A DNA stretch of 64,000 nucleotides from an uncultured Anaeroplasmataceae bacterium (GCA_934229535.1 CAKQDS010000006.1:1-64000), one strand, 5' to 3'. Positions 10,514 through 21,523 are shown, numbered from the stretch's first letter. Notes: generated from the letters alone by a model not told the origin. Translations and numbers: made by a program.

Positions 10514-13500
10514 TTATCTTAATCCCCCATTCACAAATTCTGCAGCATTTTTTACAGCAGTCAAATAATTAGCATAAGACTCTAATAATAAATTATAATT
10601 TGTCAAATCCAAATAGCTCTTTTCATTACTTGATAATTTACCAATTCTATCACTAAGCTCTTTAATTTCTGCTAAACGTGAAATTGTGAAGCTTGTATCA
10701 AGATTATCAATACTGTTTTGAATATCCTTAACTAATGTAGTTGCCGTATTAAGCTTTAGACGTTTAATAAGCTTACTATCATTGTTAATTAATTCAAACA
10801 TTTCATTCCAAGTATCCTTTGAATAGCCAAATTTAGTATAATCTTGCTTAATCTTATTATAAGCTGTTAAGCCATTAGTTACAATTTCTTCATAAGTAAG
10901 AGTAACAACCTTAACATTCTTCATCTTCTCATATGCTTCAATGAAGGTAATCATTGAGCTATCCATTGCTTCATAGCTTCCTCTTTCAGCTTGAGCTACA
11001 TTACCAAAATATACCTGATAAGTTAAAGCATCATAGCCACTTAAATTAGCATTATTAGGTAAAATCATCTTAATTGGATCCTTTGATCCTAAAAGTGCAA
11101 TGAAATTATAATAGCAAAGCTCCAAATTGAATAAATCAAATTGATTATGAAGTAAACCATAGCCAGGTGCATCCTCATCTAATTCAGCATTTTTATTATA
11201 AGAATTTTCTAATACTGGCGCAACACTGCTTCTAAATTCAACAACATTTAAGTTATTGTAATTATAGAAAGCATAATTGCCAATTGATTTTAAGCCATCA
11301 GGTAAAATAATTTTTTTAACATACTTGTTTTCATTTCCAGCATATAAATCAATTCTTACTGTACCCTCTTTAACATTTAGAGTATCAAAATATTTATTAG
11401 CAGGTACAGCCTTTAGCTCTAAGCCTTCATTTTTCAATGTTGTATATAAAATTCCTTCATCAAGTAAAGCATAATCATTTATTTTACCAGTTGTCTTTTC
11501 AACATCATTATCTATATAACTAAACGTCATAAGACCACTACATCCTAAGAAGGCAATTGGTGCGACCATTTTAATTTGTTTAGATAAAGTGAACTTAACA
11601 AGTGATTTATTATTTTGGAATGCTGCAATGCCAATAGTGCTAAGAATTGGTGCACTAATACTTGTAATATTGGCATTTTGGAAAGCATAGTCACTAACCT
11701 TAGTTAAATTATTCATAACTAAATTACCAGTAACACTTGTTGTAGCAAAAGCACCAACACCAATTTCTTTTACATTTGTCAAATCAACATTTGTAAGAAT
11801 TACATCAGATGTAAATGCATAATCACCAATAGTCTCAACATTTTCTAAATTAATTTCCGTTAGACTTTCACAGCCTGTAAAGAAATAACTGCCAATATTC
11901 TTTAAATTATTAGGTAATGTTACACTTTGAAGATTAATACAATATGCAAACATTAAATTTCCAACCTTCTTTAGACTTTCAGGAAGTGTAATTGAAAGTA
12001 ATCCTTGACAACCAACAAATACACCATCGCCTAATTCTTCTAAAGTATTTGGAAGTGTAATTTCTTTAATAACTGGTGCAGCACTATTTTGATTATAGCG
12101 ACCAAAAGCACCCTCACCTATACTTTTAACAACAGGAACATCTACTCTACTTAGTGACTGACAATCAGCAAAGGCATAGCGACCAATTGTTTTAACATTG
12201 GTTAAAATTGCTGACTTTAAAGCAATACAGCCATAGAATGTTTCATCCTCAATTGATTCATCAGTTTTACTTAAATCAATAGTTGCAAGAGAAATATCAT
12301 AAGCAAAGCAGTCCTTGCCAAAATGAACGTTTCCATCAACTGGCATATTAACCTTCTTTAAATAAGAACATTTTTGGAAAGCACCAAGACCAAATGTAGA
12401 ATTTTCACCAATTGTAACATTTTCAAGCTTAGCTGTAAAGAATGCTCCCTCACCAAATTTTGAATTAGCCGCAAGAGTAACTTCTATTAAGCCTGTAGCT
12501 CTAAAAGCATAATCACCAGCTTCTACCATTGAAGTAGAATTAGTAATATTCTTTAAATTATCAAGTCCAGCAAAGGCATAATTTCCAATTTTAACATTAC
12601 CATTTTCAGGTAAAACAACTGTATTTAAATTAGGACAATTTGCAAAGGCATAATCGCCAACAATAGTATTAACATTATTTATAATAATTGTTTGAACGCT
12701 TGAAGAATTAAAAGCACCTGAAGATATAATTTCATATTTATTAGGGATGCTATATTCTGTCTTTTCATTTATACAAGCAAGAATAATTGTATTTCCATCT
12801 TTATTTAATAATAAGCTTCCATCCGCATTATAATATGGATTATTTTCATTTACAATAAATGAATTTAAAGCTGTGTCTGCAAATGCAAGACCTGAAATTT
12901 TCTCTAAATAGGTTTTTTCATTCAATGTAATAGTTGTAAGATTATTACACTTATAGAAAGCATAATTACTAACTGTAACATTGGAATTAGGTAAATTGAA
13001 GTTTACAAGTGAACTATCATTATAAAATGCTTGCTCACCAATTAAATCAATTTTCTTCGAATCAAATGCTGTTAAGCTTGTACAATCAGAGAACGCTCCC
13101 TTGCCAATACTTATTAAATCATTTGCTAGAGTAACGCTTCTTAAATCAGCACATTTAGCAAAACAGAAATCAGGAATATTCTTATTTTCATATATCGTAA
13201 CACTTTGAAGTCCAGAATTAACAAACATTGCATAGCTTAATTTAGTATTTTCTGTAAGAACAACACTTCTTAGACTCTTACAGTTCTTAAATACCTCTTT
13301 ACCACTATTACGAACCTTAGTCAAATCAACACTTGTAAGTCCAGAGCCTTCAAATGCTGAAACACCAAGAGCATAACATCTAGATAAATCAACACTTGTT
13401 AAAGCCTCACAACCATAAAAAGCCCTCGCACCTATAGTTAAAGCTCTATTAGTATTAATTGTTTCAAGCTTAGCATCATTATAAAATGCATATTCACGAA

Positions 13501-16500
13501 TAAAATCACATGAATTTGGTATTGAAACACTTCTTAAACTCTTACAGTTATAGAAAGCATATTTTCCAATTTCTGTTACACCTTCTGGAATAACAACACT
13601 AGTAATAGATGTATTCATACTAGGGATTTTATTCTTATCGTAGTCATCTTCATCTAATTCAATTGATTGATCAGTATCATATAGACAAAATGCAAATGAA
13701 CCAATTTGAAGTATTCCCTCATCATCAGGAATTACAACATTACCACCAAGTCCCTTGTAAGCAACAAGAACTCGATTTTCAATTACAAATTCGCTATTAA
13801 CCGTAATTCTTAACTTTGCCATTAGATTTGATCCATCAACACTAGCTGTAATAAATGTTGTACCCTTTTTCAAGGCTGTAACAACGCCATTTTCATCAAC
13901 ACTTGCTACATCCTTATTACTTGATGCATATTTTATTTCATATTGGTCTCTAACATACCATGGATCTAAATCTGTATATAATTTAATTTTTTCGCCTGGA
14001 TAAAAGGCAAGTGAGCTAATAGCTGATAAAAACTTACGATCACCTGTTTTGCCAATTTCACTAGTTTGAGCTGAACGTGAATAAGCAAATTCAGTTTCAA
14101 AATAATTAAATCTAATAGATTTTATTCTTTCGGATGAAGCACTATCTGTAACATTTTTAGCTCTAAGATTCTTTGTTCTCTTTTTGACCTTAATAATTAC
14201 TACAGCCTGTTTACCATCCATTTGTTCTCTAACAGTTACTGTTGCAACACCTTCACCAATACCCTTAACTAAACCTTCGCTAGCTTCACATACATCAGTA
14301 TTAGAGCTTGACCAAACTAAATGATTTAGGTAAGATTTATCATCATCAACTGTTTTATCCTTAGTTGCAAGATATTTAGTTAAATCAATAACCTCATCCT
14401 CATAAATAGTTAAAATATCTAGGCTTGCGCCATCTAAATTTCCATCCTTTGTAAACTTAAAGTCGCCCTTAGTTCCAGGTAGCTGACATAAATATATATT
14501 AGAATTCAAAGCATAATCATCAATAGCAAATCCTAACGCACTTGAAATTAATGCATCGTCATAAACATCCTCTAAATAATCTGTTATTTCAATTCTAACC
14601 TTATTATCAGCTCCTCTTTGGCTGTAAACAGGAATAGGATTTTCTGTTAAGAATGTATAAGATGATGAAGAGTTAAAAATAATTGGTGTTACACTCATTA
14701 CATATTGGTTATCATAAATAACCATATTCATATAATAGCGATCCTTTTTTAGACTCTTATCATATATCTTTTCATAAGTAACTTCCTTTAAAACTGGTGC
14801 TTCATTATCTAAATAGAAATCAAATTGGAAGGTATTTCTAACATTTGTATTTAAGCCACCATCACCATAATCAAGTAAGCCTTCCATCTTAAATTCATAT
14901 TGGCGATTATTTACAAGTTCATATTCTGCACTCTTAAATTTCAAGAAATCATAATATGGTATAGGTGACCCACCATTAGCATGAGCCTTTGTAGCATTAT
15001 AATCAATTTTACTCCAAACAACCTCACCAGTTACCTTATCAGTAATAGTAAAGGTCATAGTTTTACAATTACGTAGTAATCCAGCATATACTGCAGAAAT
15101 ACCATCAATTGCACCTAAAGTATCAGATAATGCAATATGCTCCTTAGAAGCAGGAATTGCATCATATTTATCTTCATCAATATCATATAAATAAGTTCCA
15201 AGTGGAATAATATAATTATAGTAATATGAGCCATATGGAGTTGTTGCCAAATAATCAGCCTTAATTTTATCTTCATCATCAATAGACTTATCATGCGCTT
15301 CACTTTCAACCTCATAATAAGTTTTATCGAAAACTGGCGCTTCAGTCCAGTCGCCATAGAAAGCAAGGAATGGGGCATTCAAATTAACGCCATTCTCTTC
15401 TTGATTTATTAGCTTAACAAATCCTTCAACATACATTCCGTAAGGGAAAAGACTATCAATTGTCTTCTTATCAGTATCGCTTAGCTTATAAACTAAATTA
15501 ACCTTAGCAGTTTGATTAGCCTCAATAGTTATAATATTATTTTTTAATGTAGCGTTTGTTACTGAAGCAGTGAAATTATTAGATAATAATTGAGGTGTTT
15601 CAGCAACATGCTTTGAATCAGATGTAGAAACACTTTCAGTCATTCCCACTAAATCAAGCTTATAATTTAATGTCTCATTGCTAATATTAACAATGTTAAA
15701 GTTCATTTCATAAACGCCATTACGCTTCTTATCATCACCAAGCTCAAGCTTAGTTCTTTCGTTACCATCAACTGTAATATAAGCCTTTGATGTTGTAGCG
15801 TTTTTCAAGCTTGCAAGTCCTGAGCCTTGCTTACGAGGTGAATAAGGATTTCCTTCTTCATTATCAATAATTGATGTAGTACTCATAAGCATTTGATTAG
15901 CCATTACAGAAATTTGTTTAGCACTATAATTTGGATATTTTTCTTTTAAATATTGACGCATTAAAACCATAATACCACACATATTTGGGCAAGCCATTGA
16001 TGTACCAGATAAATGATCATATTCATTACCAGGAACACTTGATAAAATGTCACCACCATGGGCTGTTATTTCTGGTTTAATTTGAAGTGATGGAGTTGGA
16101 CCCCAGCTTGAAAAATCAGACATAAATGGTCCAGCCTGATTTTGATAAGAAATTGTAATCTTACCAGTTTTCTTGCTAGCAAGCTTAACACCATCATCTT
16201 TACTTATAGAAATAGTAGGAATATGGTCAGTTTTTCCCATACTCATATTAATATCGCCATCAACGTTATTGTAAATAATACAGCCAATTGCGCCAGCATT
16301 TTTGGCAAGCATAGCTTTCTCTTCAAATGTATTATCACCACGTTTAACTAGGGCAATCTTACCCTTTACATCGACACTTTTAAAGCTTACATTTAGACCT
16401 GTACCTGGAATAGTAACATAATCCACTGTATATTCCTTGCTTGTGTCCCATTTATTTCTCTCATAAATTTCCTTAAAGAAATCATTCTTCTCTGCTGTAA

Positions 16501-17869
16501 TAGAATTAGATTCCGTAAAGAAAAATATGTCATTGTCATTAGCCACTAAATATTTACTTAAAACTCCACTTATAGAAGCAACTGATAAAGCACTAGCATA
16601 GGTAGATGGTGAACCAACAGTTCCACTATCAGGGTTAGTTACAAAATTTGTATTACCCTGGCTTCCACCAAAACTTGAAGAATAATCATTTGAGGCAGCT
16701 GTAATTAAATTAATACCAGATTTACCAATTTCATCATATACCTTATTTATCTTAGAGCCATCTTCTTCACGGGCAAAGCCGCAAGATGAACCAAGGCTCA
16801 TATTTATTGCATCTACTCCTAAAAGAACAGCATCCTCTAGAGCAAGTAAAATATCATCTGTATTAGCTCCAGCATCTAAATCAGGGAAAACCTTCATTAA
16901 CACTAATTGGGTATTAATTGCAACACCTGTAATAGTATCGCTTGAGCCACCAATAATTCCCGCAACGTGAGTACCATGCTCACTATCATATGGGAAAACA
17001 TCACTATCCTTATCGGCATAATCATATGCATAAGGAATCTTATTAGAATACCAAACATCACTTAAGTTTAAGCTTGGTGTTAGGCTATGTGCCTTAGTTT
17101 GATTTAAATTTGTAGAAATGTCTTGCATTGAAAAGGCATTAACCTCAGGCTGATGCTTAAATACATCATGGCTACAATCAAAACCTGAATCTAATATTGC
17201 AACTGAGGTATTATTTCCTGTAAAAGGCACACTACTTGAATCAAAAATACCAGTTGTAGGATAAACCTCAACATTATTTCTTATTGCACTACCAGCTGAT
17301 GCAGTAGTAACACTTTCAGTTTTAGGCTTATTATAGGTATCAGAAATTATTGTACTCTTTACGCCAGCCAAATTATTTAAAGAATTTAGCTTGCCATAGG
17401 TTGTTTTAACTGCCACACCATTTAAAATGGTATCATATGTACCTATAGTTTCCTTAATTAAATTTCTTTTGTTTAATTTATTAATTAGATTTTCTTGCTC
17501 ATCCTTAATATTTGCTAGTTGATTTAAACCAACATTTGATTTAGAAAAGTCACTAACAGATTTATAATCATCAGAATACTTATTATTATAAAGTGTTATT
17601 AATGGTTCATTAGATAATTCAATAATAACATTAATTTCATCACTATCTAAATAGCCATTATTCTCCTTAATATTACCAGCCTTAATTCGAGACATAACCT
17701 GGTCTTGAGTTAACTTAACTGAGCTTTCTAGAATTTGAAGCTTTTGAGGATTTTCATTTTCAGTTGTGGATGAACTTGTTTGGCTGCCTAAGGATCCACC
17801 CTGCTTACATGAACATAATGCTAATGCAATTGTTCCCATAAGCAATATGTTAAATATTTTTTTCTTCAT
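10514..17869 (-). CDS. Giant lipid-anchored subtilase (S8) with PA domain, Big_2 domains and BspA-type LRRs (copy 1)
   Basis: A 2451-residue surface protease. The signal ends in L-C-S-C (lipid Cys 21). Residues about 75-190 look like an inhibitor_I9-type propeptide. The S8 catalytic domain carries Asp 227 (A-I-L-D-S-G), His 298 (E-H-G-T-H-V-A-G), oxyanion Asn 394 and Ser 624 (S-G-T-S-M-A). A protease-associated domain is inserted at about 480-575 ('VKGKIALVKRGD'), as in streptococcal C5a-peptidase and lactococcal PrtP-type enzymes. Then follow Fn3-like domains (about 690-1100), two Big_2-like domains (about 1165-1365) and a long run of BspA-type leucine-rich repeats (about 1370-2215, 'IGxYAFxNCxxLxxVxxP'). 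The C-terminal 230 residues are probably helical. All catalytic residues are intact. It follows the Opp genes in one operon, which suggests its products are peptides for import. Confidence 0.93.
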   Translation of the reverse strand: MKKKIFNILLMGTIALALCSCKQGGSLGSQTSSSTTENENPQKLQILESSVKLTQDQVMSRIKAGNIKENNGYLDSDEINVIIELSNEPLITLYNNKYSDDYKSVSDFSKSNVGLNQLANIKDEQENLINKLNKRNLIKETIGTYDTILNGVAVKTTYGKLNSLNNLAGVKSTIISDTYNKPKTESVTTASAGSAIRNNVEVYPTTGIFDSSSVPFTGNNTSVAILDSGFDCSHDVFKHQPEVNAFSMQDISTNLNQTKAHSLTPSLNLSDVWYSNKIPYAYDYADKDSDVFPYDSEHGTHVAGIIGGSSDTITGVAINTQLVLMKVFPDLDAGANTDDILLALEDAVLLGVDAINMSLGSSCGFAREEDGSKINKVYDEIGKSGINLITAASNDYSSSFGGSQGNTNFVTNPDSGTVGSPSTYASALSVASISGVLSKYLVANDNDIFFFTESNSITAEKNDFFKEIYERNKWDTSKEYTVDYVTIPGTGLNVSFKSVDVKGKIALVKRGDNTFEEKAMLAKNAGAIGCIIYNNVDGDINMSMGKTDHIPTISISKDDGVKLASKKTGKITISYQNQAGPFMSDFSSWGPTPSLQIKPEITAHGGDILSSVPGNEYDHLSGTSMACPNMCGIMVLMRQYLKEKYPNYSAKQISVMANQMLMSTTSIIDNEEGNPYSPRKQGSGLASLKNATTSKAYITVDGNERTKLELGDDKKRNGVYEMNFNIVNISNETLNYKLDLVGMTESVSTSDSKHVAETPQLLSNNFTASVTNATLKNNIITIEANQTAKVNLVYKLSDTDKKTIDSLFPYGMYVEGFVKLINQEENGVNLNAPFLAFYGDWTEAPVFDKTYYEVESEAHDKSIDDEDKIKADYLATTPYGSYYYNYIIPLGTYLYDIDEDKYDAIPASKEHIALSDTLGAIDGISAVYAGLLRNCKTMTFTITDKVTGEVVWSKIDYNATKAHANGGSPIPYYDFLKFKSAEYELVNNRQYEFKMEGLLDYGDGGLNTNVRNTFQFDFYLDNEAPVLKEVTYEKIYDKSLKKDRYYMNMVIYDNQYVMSVTPIIFNSSSSYTFLTENPIPVYSQRGADNKVRIEITDYLEDVYDDALISSALGFAIDDYALNSNIYLCQLPGTKGDFKFTKDGNLDGASLDILTIYEDEVIDLTKYLATKDKTVDDDKSYLNHLVWSSSNTDVCEASEGLVKGIGEGVATVTVREQMDGKQAVVIIKVKKRTKNLRAKNVTDSASSERIKSIRFNYFETEFAYSRSAQTSEIGKTGDRKFLSAISSLAFYPGEKIKLYTDLDPWYVRDQYEIKYASSNKDVASVDENGVVTALKKGTTFITASVDGSNLMAKLRITVNSEFVIENRVLVAYKGLGGNVVIPDDEGILQIGSFAFCLYDTDQSIELDEDDYDKNKIPSMNTSITSVVIPEGVTEIGKYAFYNCKSLRSVSIPNSCDFIREYAFYNDAKLETINTNRALTIGARAFYGCEALTSVDLSRCYALGVSAFEGSGLTSVDLTKVRNSGKEVFKNCKSLRSVVLTENTKLSYAMFVNSGLQSVTIYENKNIPDFCFAKCADLRSVTLANDLISIGKGAFSDCTSLTAFDSKKIDLIGEQAFYNDSSLVNFNLPNSNVTVSNYAFYKCNNLTTITLNEKTYLEKISGLAFADTALNSFIVNENNPYYNADGSLLLNKDGNTIILACINEKTEYSIPNKYEIISSGAFNSSSVQTIIINNVNTIVGDYAFANCPNLNTVVLPENGNVKIGNYAFAGLDNLKNITNSTSMVEAGDYAFRATGLIEVTLAANSKFGEGAFFTAKLENVTIGENSTFGLGAFQKCSYLKKVNMPVDGNVHFGKDCFAYDISLATIDLSKTDESIEDETFYGCIALKSAILTNVKTIGRYAFADCQSLSRVDVPVVKSIGEGAFGRYNQNSAAPVIKEITLPNTLEELGDGVFVGCQGLLSITLPESLKKVGNLMFAYCINLQSVTLPNNLKNIGSYFFTGCESLTEINLENVETIGDYAFTSDVILTNVDLTNVKEIGVGAFATTSVTGNLVMNNLTKVSDYAFQNANITSISAPILSTIGIAAFQNNKSLVKFTLSKQIKMVAPIAFLGCSGLMTFSYIDNDVEKTTGKINDYALLDEGILYTTLKNEGLELKAVPANKYFDTLNVKEGTVRIDLYAGNENKYVKKIILPDGLKSIGNYAFYNYNNLNVVEFRSSVAPVLENSYNKNAELDEDAPGYGLLHNQFDLFNLELCYYNFIALLGSKDPIKMILPNNANLSGYDALTYQVYFGNVAQAERGSYEAMDSSMITFIEAYEKMKNVKVVTLTYEEIVTNGLTAYNKIKQDYTKFGYSKDTWNEMFELINNDSKLIKRLKLNTATTLVKDIQNSIDNLDTSFTISRLAEIKELSDRIGKLSSNEKSYLDLTNYNLLLESYANYLTAVKNAAEFVNGGLR

Positions 17870-17887
17870 TTTATTCTCCTTTTATAA

Positions 17888-18103
17888 TTATCCTAACCAA
17901 AGATAAACTAAAAGAAAAGTAATACAAAAACAAATCACCATAATTATCATTAATGGTAAATAAGTTTTTAAACCGGCTTTCATAATTACTTTTCTTTCTT
18001 CTTTATCAATTGAAATCCTAACTTTTTTCTCTCTTTTTGGCAAACCATCTACATCCATATTATAAATAGTATGCCCATCATCATAATATTTATTTTTTTT
18101 CAT
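17888..18103 (-). CDS. Small single-pass membrane protein
   Basis: A 71-residue protein counted from the ATG at 18103. An upstream in-frame start at 18130 would add nine residues inside oppF and has no better ribosome site. The N-terminal half is charged and probably cytoplasmic ('KREKKVRISIDKEERK'), and one strong membrane helix of about 22 residues lies near the C-terminus. The gene overlaps the end of oppF by 14 bases and precedes the subtilase by 18 bases, so it sits exactly between importer and protease. No family is recognised. A role in coupling or localising the two is speculative. Confidence 0.7.
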   Translation of the reverse strand: MKKNKYYDDGHTIYNMDVDGLPKREKKVRISIDKEERKVIMKAGLKTYLPLMIIMVICFCITFLLVYLWLG

Positions 18104-19229
18104 GCTTCTTAAATTTAGCTTTAATAACATTGATTGGCTTTTTAGCTTCCTTTAAAGCTTTTTCTTCAGCTAAAGCCTTCATTTTAGCTTCAATTTCATC
18201 GCACTTTGCTTCATATTTAGCCATATTTTCCATCATTTCCTTGTTATATTTATGACAAGCAACAAAATGATTCTTTCTTGCCTCTAAATATTCAGGCTCC
18301 AAAAACTTACATACACGCATACATTCATTACAACGAGTATGGAACTTACAGCCCTTTGGTGGATTAGCAGGTGAAGGAATATCACCTTGAAGTATTATAC
18401 GATTCATTTTAACATCAGGGTTTGGAACGGGAACAGCTGAAAATAAAGCCTTTGTGTATGGGTGAAGTGGCTCAGCAAAAATATCTTCTGTACTTCCAAG
18501 CTCCATAACATTTCCAAGATACATTACTAATATATCATCTGTAATATATTTAACAACGCTCAAGTCGTGTGAAATAAATACATAAGTTAAGCCCATTTCA
18601 TTTTGAAGCTGCTTCAACAAATTAATAATTTGAGCTTGAATTGAAACGTCTAGTGCTGAAACTGGCTCATCACAAATTACAAGCTTTGGATTAACTGCAA
18701 GAGCACGAGCAATACATATACGTTGTCTCTGGCCACCACTAAATTCATGAGGATATCGATCATAATATTGAGGCTGAAGTCCACACATCTTCATTATCTT
18801 ATGAACATGATTAGATACTTCCTCCTTAGGAACAATATGATGAACCTTTACTGCTTCAGAAATAATTGCACCAACAGTCATACGTGGTGGTAGACTTGAA
18901 TATGGATCTTGGAATATTAGTTGAATCTCCGTACGAAGCTTACGCATCTCTTTTTTACTTACTTCACTAATATCGCGTCCATTATAAATTACATTTCCAC
19001 CATCAATATCATAAAGCTTTAAAATAGTTCTTCCTAAGGTTGTTTTACCACAACCAGACTCACCAACTACACCAATAGTTTTTCCGGCCTCTAGCTTAAA
19101 TGAAACATCATCAACAGCTCTTAAATACATTCTTGGTTTTCCAAAAAAGTTCTTATTTAAGGGAAAATATTTTTTTAGGTGATTAACTTCTAAAACATAT
19201 TTTTTATCAGTAGAATTATTCTCCATCAT
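18090..19229 (-). CDS. oppF: Oligopeptide ABC transporter ATP-binding protein OppF
   Basis: A 379-residue ATPase of the Opp/Dpp family that energises peptide import together with OppD. It has Walker A G-E-S-G-C-G-K-T-T, Q-loop 'IFQDPYSSL', signature F-S-G-G-Q-R-Q-R and Walker B 'LVICDEPVSALD'. The C-terminal oligo_HPY region contains the cysteine set C-x5-C-x2-C-x3-C plus a later C, the pattern for which an iron-sulfur cluster has been described in related DppD/DppF proteins. The start at 19229 is chosen because GGAGGG lies 5 bases upstream; ATG 19226 is equally possible. It overlaps oppD by 14 bases. The C-terminal 60 residues are a Lys/Glu-rich extension. Confidence 0.95.
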   Translation of the reverse strand: MMENNSTDKKYVLEVNHLKKYFPLNKNFFGKPRMYLRAVDDVSFKLEAGKTIGVVGESGCGKTTLGRTILKLYDIDGGNVIYNGRDISEVSKKEMRKLRTEIQLIFQDPYSSLPPRMTVGAIISEAVKVHHIVPKEEVSNHVHKIMKMCGLQPQYYDRYPHEFSGGQRQRICIARALAVNPKLVICDEPVSALDVSIQAQIINLLKQLQNEMGLTYVFISHDLSVVKYITDDILVMYLGNVMELGSTEDIFAEPLHPYTKALFSAVPVPNPDVKMNRIILQGDIPSPANPPKGCKFHTRCNECMRVCKFLEPEYLEARKNHFVACHKYNKEMMENMAKYEAKCDEIEAKMKALAEEKALKEAKKPINVIKAKFKKHEKK

Positions 19230-20394
19230 TTTTTCCCTCCTCATCATATAAATAACAAGCTACATAATGAGTATCTGTAACTTTTCTAAGTTCTGGCACA
19301 GAGCCATTGCATTTTTTGATACATTTGTCACAACGATTTTTAAAATAACATACATCAGGTAAATTAATAGGATTTGGTACAGAGCCTGGTATTGAATATA
19401 AAGGCTCCTTACTACTCATATTAATTACAGGCTTACTCTTTTGAAGACCAATTGTATAAGGATGTAATGGATTATGGAAAATTTCTGAAACAGTACCTTT
19501 CTCAATTACCTTTCCAGCATACATAACTACAACATAGTCAGCCATCTCAGCAATAACACCTAAATCGTGGGTTATTAACATTATTGAGCAGCCTTCCTTC
19601 TTTTGAAGGTCTCTTAAAAGCTCCAATATTTGAGCTTGAATTGTAACATCAAGCGCTGTTGTTGGCTCATCAGCAATAATTAACTTAGGATCTCCAGCAA
19701 GTGCCATTGCAATCATAACACGCTGACGCATACCACCTGATAATTCATGAGGATATGATTTATAGACACGTTCAGGCATTGATATACCAACCTTATTAAG
19801 CATATCAATACTATGAGCTTTTGCATCCTCCTTAGAAATTCCTTTATTATGAACAAATGAAACCTCATCAAGCTGATAACCAATAGTAAATACTGGATTT
19901 AAGCTTGTCATAGGCTCTTGGAAAATCATTGTTATATCCTTACCACGAATTTTATAAATATCCTTAGTTGGCATTCTTGCGATATCATAGGCAAGCTTAT
20001 TGCCCATTTCATCATTGCCTAAAGAATCAGAATTAAATCTTATTTCCCCACCAACAATTTGGCCCTGTGGTGATTGAACAAGCTGCATAATTGATAAAGA
20101 TGTTACACTCTTACCACAGCCTGATTCACCAACGACACCAACAATTGAATTTTTAGGAATATCAAATGATACACCATTAACACTCATAACAGTTCCATTG
20201 TCTGTAAAGAAAACTGTCTTAAGGTTATCAATTTCTATCAAATTGTTAGAATCCTTCATTGTTGTTGTATATTCGCTTGAGTCCTTTTTCTTTCTTTTTA
20301 AGCCCTCGTAATATTTCATTTCTTTAATATTATGTTTAATGATAGCTCTACTTTCTTTTATAGAAATATAGCCATTGTCTTTTTTTTCTTTCAT
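19216..20394 (-). CDS. oppD: Oligopeptide ABC transporter ATP-binding protein OppD
   Basis: A 392-residue ATPase, the partner of OppF. Motifs: Walker A G-E-S-G-C-G-K-S-V-T, Q-loop 'IFQEPMTSLNP', signature L-S-G-G-M-R-Q-R-V and Walker B 'LIIADEPTTALD'. The C-terminal oligo_HPY region has 'CYFKNRCDKCIKKC', again with the cysteine spacing of Dpp/Opp ATPases thought to carry an iron-sulfur cluster. The ATG at 20394 is taken as start because a perfect AGGAGG lies 6 bases upstream. The frame stays open a further 19 codons into oppC, but that part has no ribosome site. About 50 charged residues precede the ABC domain, an unusual N-terminal extension. Confidence 0.95.
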   Translation of the reverse strand: MKEKKDNGYISIKESRAIIKHNIKEMKYYEGLKRKKKDSSEYTTTMKDSNNLIEIDNLKTVFFTDNGTVMSVNGVSFDIPKNSIVGVVGESGCGKSVTSLSIMQLVQSPQGQIVGGEIRFNSDSLGNDEMGNKLAYDIARMPTKDIYKIRGKDITMIFQEPMTSLNPVFTIGYQLDEVSFVHNKGISKEDAKAHSIDMLNKVGISMPERVYKSYPHELSGGMRQRVMIAMALAGDPKLIIADEPTTALDVTIQAQILELLRDLQKKEGCSIMLITHDLGVIAEMADYVVVMYAGKVIEKGTVSEIFHNPLHPYTIGLQKSKPVINMSSKEPLYSIPGSVPNPINLPDVCYFKNRCDKCIKKCNGSVPELRKVTDTHYVACYLYDEEGKNDGE

Positions 20395-20404
20395 GCTATA
20401 CCTC

Positions 20405-21511
20405 CTACTTCTTCGCTCTTGGATCCATTGCATCACGTAAGCCATCACCAATGAAGTTAAAGCCTAAAACAGCAATTACAATTAAAATACCTGCAGGAAG
20501 CCACATATTTACATGATATAATAAAACTTCTCTAACATTAGCTGTTGCAATCATTGTTCCCCAAGCTGCCTTAGGTAATTGTACACCAAGTCCTAAATAT
20601 GATAATGTTGACTCATAAAGAATAACACTACCAAGTCCAAGTGTCATTGATACAATTAATTGAGGCATAACATTTGGAATTAAGTGCTTAAATATTTTTC
20701 TTGGAGTAGATAATCCCATAACCTCGGTTGCAGTAATATATTCCTGCTCCTTTAAATAAAGAATTTGACCTCTTACAAGTCTTGCAACACCACTCCAACT
20801 AAACAAGGTTATTATTATCATTAAGAAATAAATACGTTTATCAGCAGATAAATTCCATGAATCAAGTACAGCCGAAGCAATTAATAAAATAGGTAATGTT
20901 GGTATACAGTTAAAGATATCAACAATACGCATAATCAGATTATCAACCCAGCCGCCAAAGAATCCGGATATTCCTCCAAGTAAAACACCTATTAGGGTTT
21001 CCAAAATAACTACAATAAAACCAATGGTAAGAGAAATTCTTCCTCCATACATTAGTCTAGTAAAGACATCCATTCCTTTATCATCAGTTCCAAGTAGATG
21101 ATTAATTGAAGGATCAGCTTTATCATTAATATTGCTTATAAATTCAATAACCTCGGTAATATTGATAGTTTTTCCATTTTCATCAGTGACCTGATATGTC
21201 TTTTCAATATATTCAATCTTAGGATTTCTATCAACACCGGTTTCACCCCAAGTTCGATACATTAAAGGTCCTAAGAATGAAAATAAGAATAAGAAAACAA
21301 TCATTATAATACCAACAATAGATAGCTTTGATCTAAAGAATCGACGCATAATTAAGCGCATTGGACTGATTTCTTTATAACGATTACTAAATTCATCGTT
21401 ATTTTCTTCATTTTCAGGTTCAGTCTTTTTAGGTTCTTCCTTTATTTCTTTAACTTCTTTTTTCTTATTGAACATTTTTTTCAAATTATTAAATGATTCT
21501 TTTATTGTCAT
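20405..21511 (-). CDS. oppC: Oligopeptide ABC transporter permease OppC
   Basis: A 368-residue inner-membrane permease of the BPD_transp_1/OppC family. The first 75 residues are Lys/Glu-rich and cytoplasmic, followed by a first membrane helix ('LSIVGIIMIVFLFLFSFLGP'), an external loop with 'NHLLGTDDKGMDVFTRLMYG' typical of OppC/DppC, and a five-helix permease core with the EAA loop ('EVMGLSTPRKIFKHLIPNV'). It ends in M-D-P-R as family members do. The start ATG 21511 gives a 12-base gap from oppB; a GTG at 21520 is an alternative. It forms the channel with OppB. Confidence 0.94.
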   Translation of the reverse strand: MTIKESFNNLKKMFNKKKEVKEIKEEPKKTEPENEENNDEFSNRYKEISPMRLIMRRFFRSKLSIVGIIMIVFLFLFSFLGPLMYRTWGETGVDRNPKIEYIEKTYQVTDENGKTINITEVIEFISNINDKADPSINHLLGTDDKGMDVFTRLMYGGRISLTIGFIVVILETLIGVLLGGISGFFGGWVDNLIMRIVDIFNCIPTLPILLIASAVLDSWNLSADKRIYFLMIIITLFSWSGVARLVRGQILYLKEQEYITATEVMGLSTPRKIFKHLIPNVMPQLIVSMTLGLGSVILYESTLSYLGLGVQLPKAAWGTMIATANVREVLLYHVNMWLPAGILIVIAVLGFNFIGDGLRDAMDPRAKK

Positions 21512-21523
21512 CTCTCGCACCTA

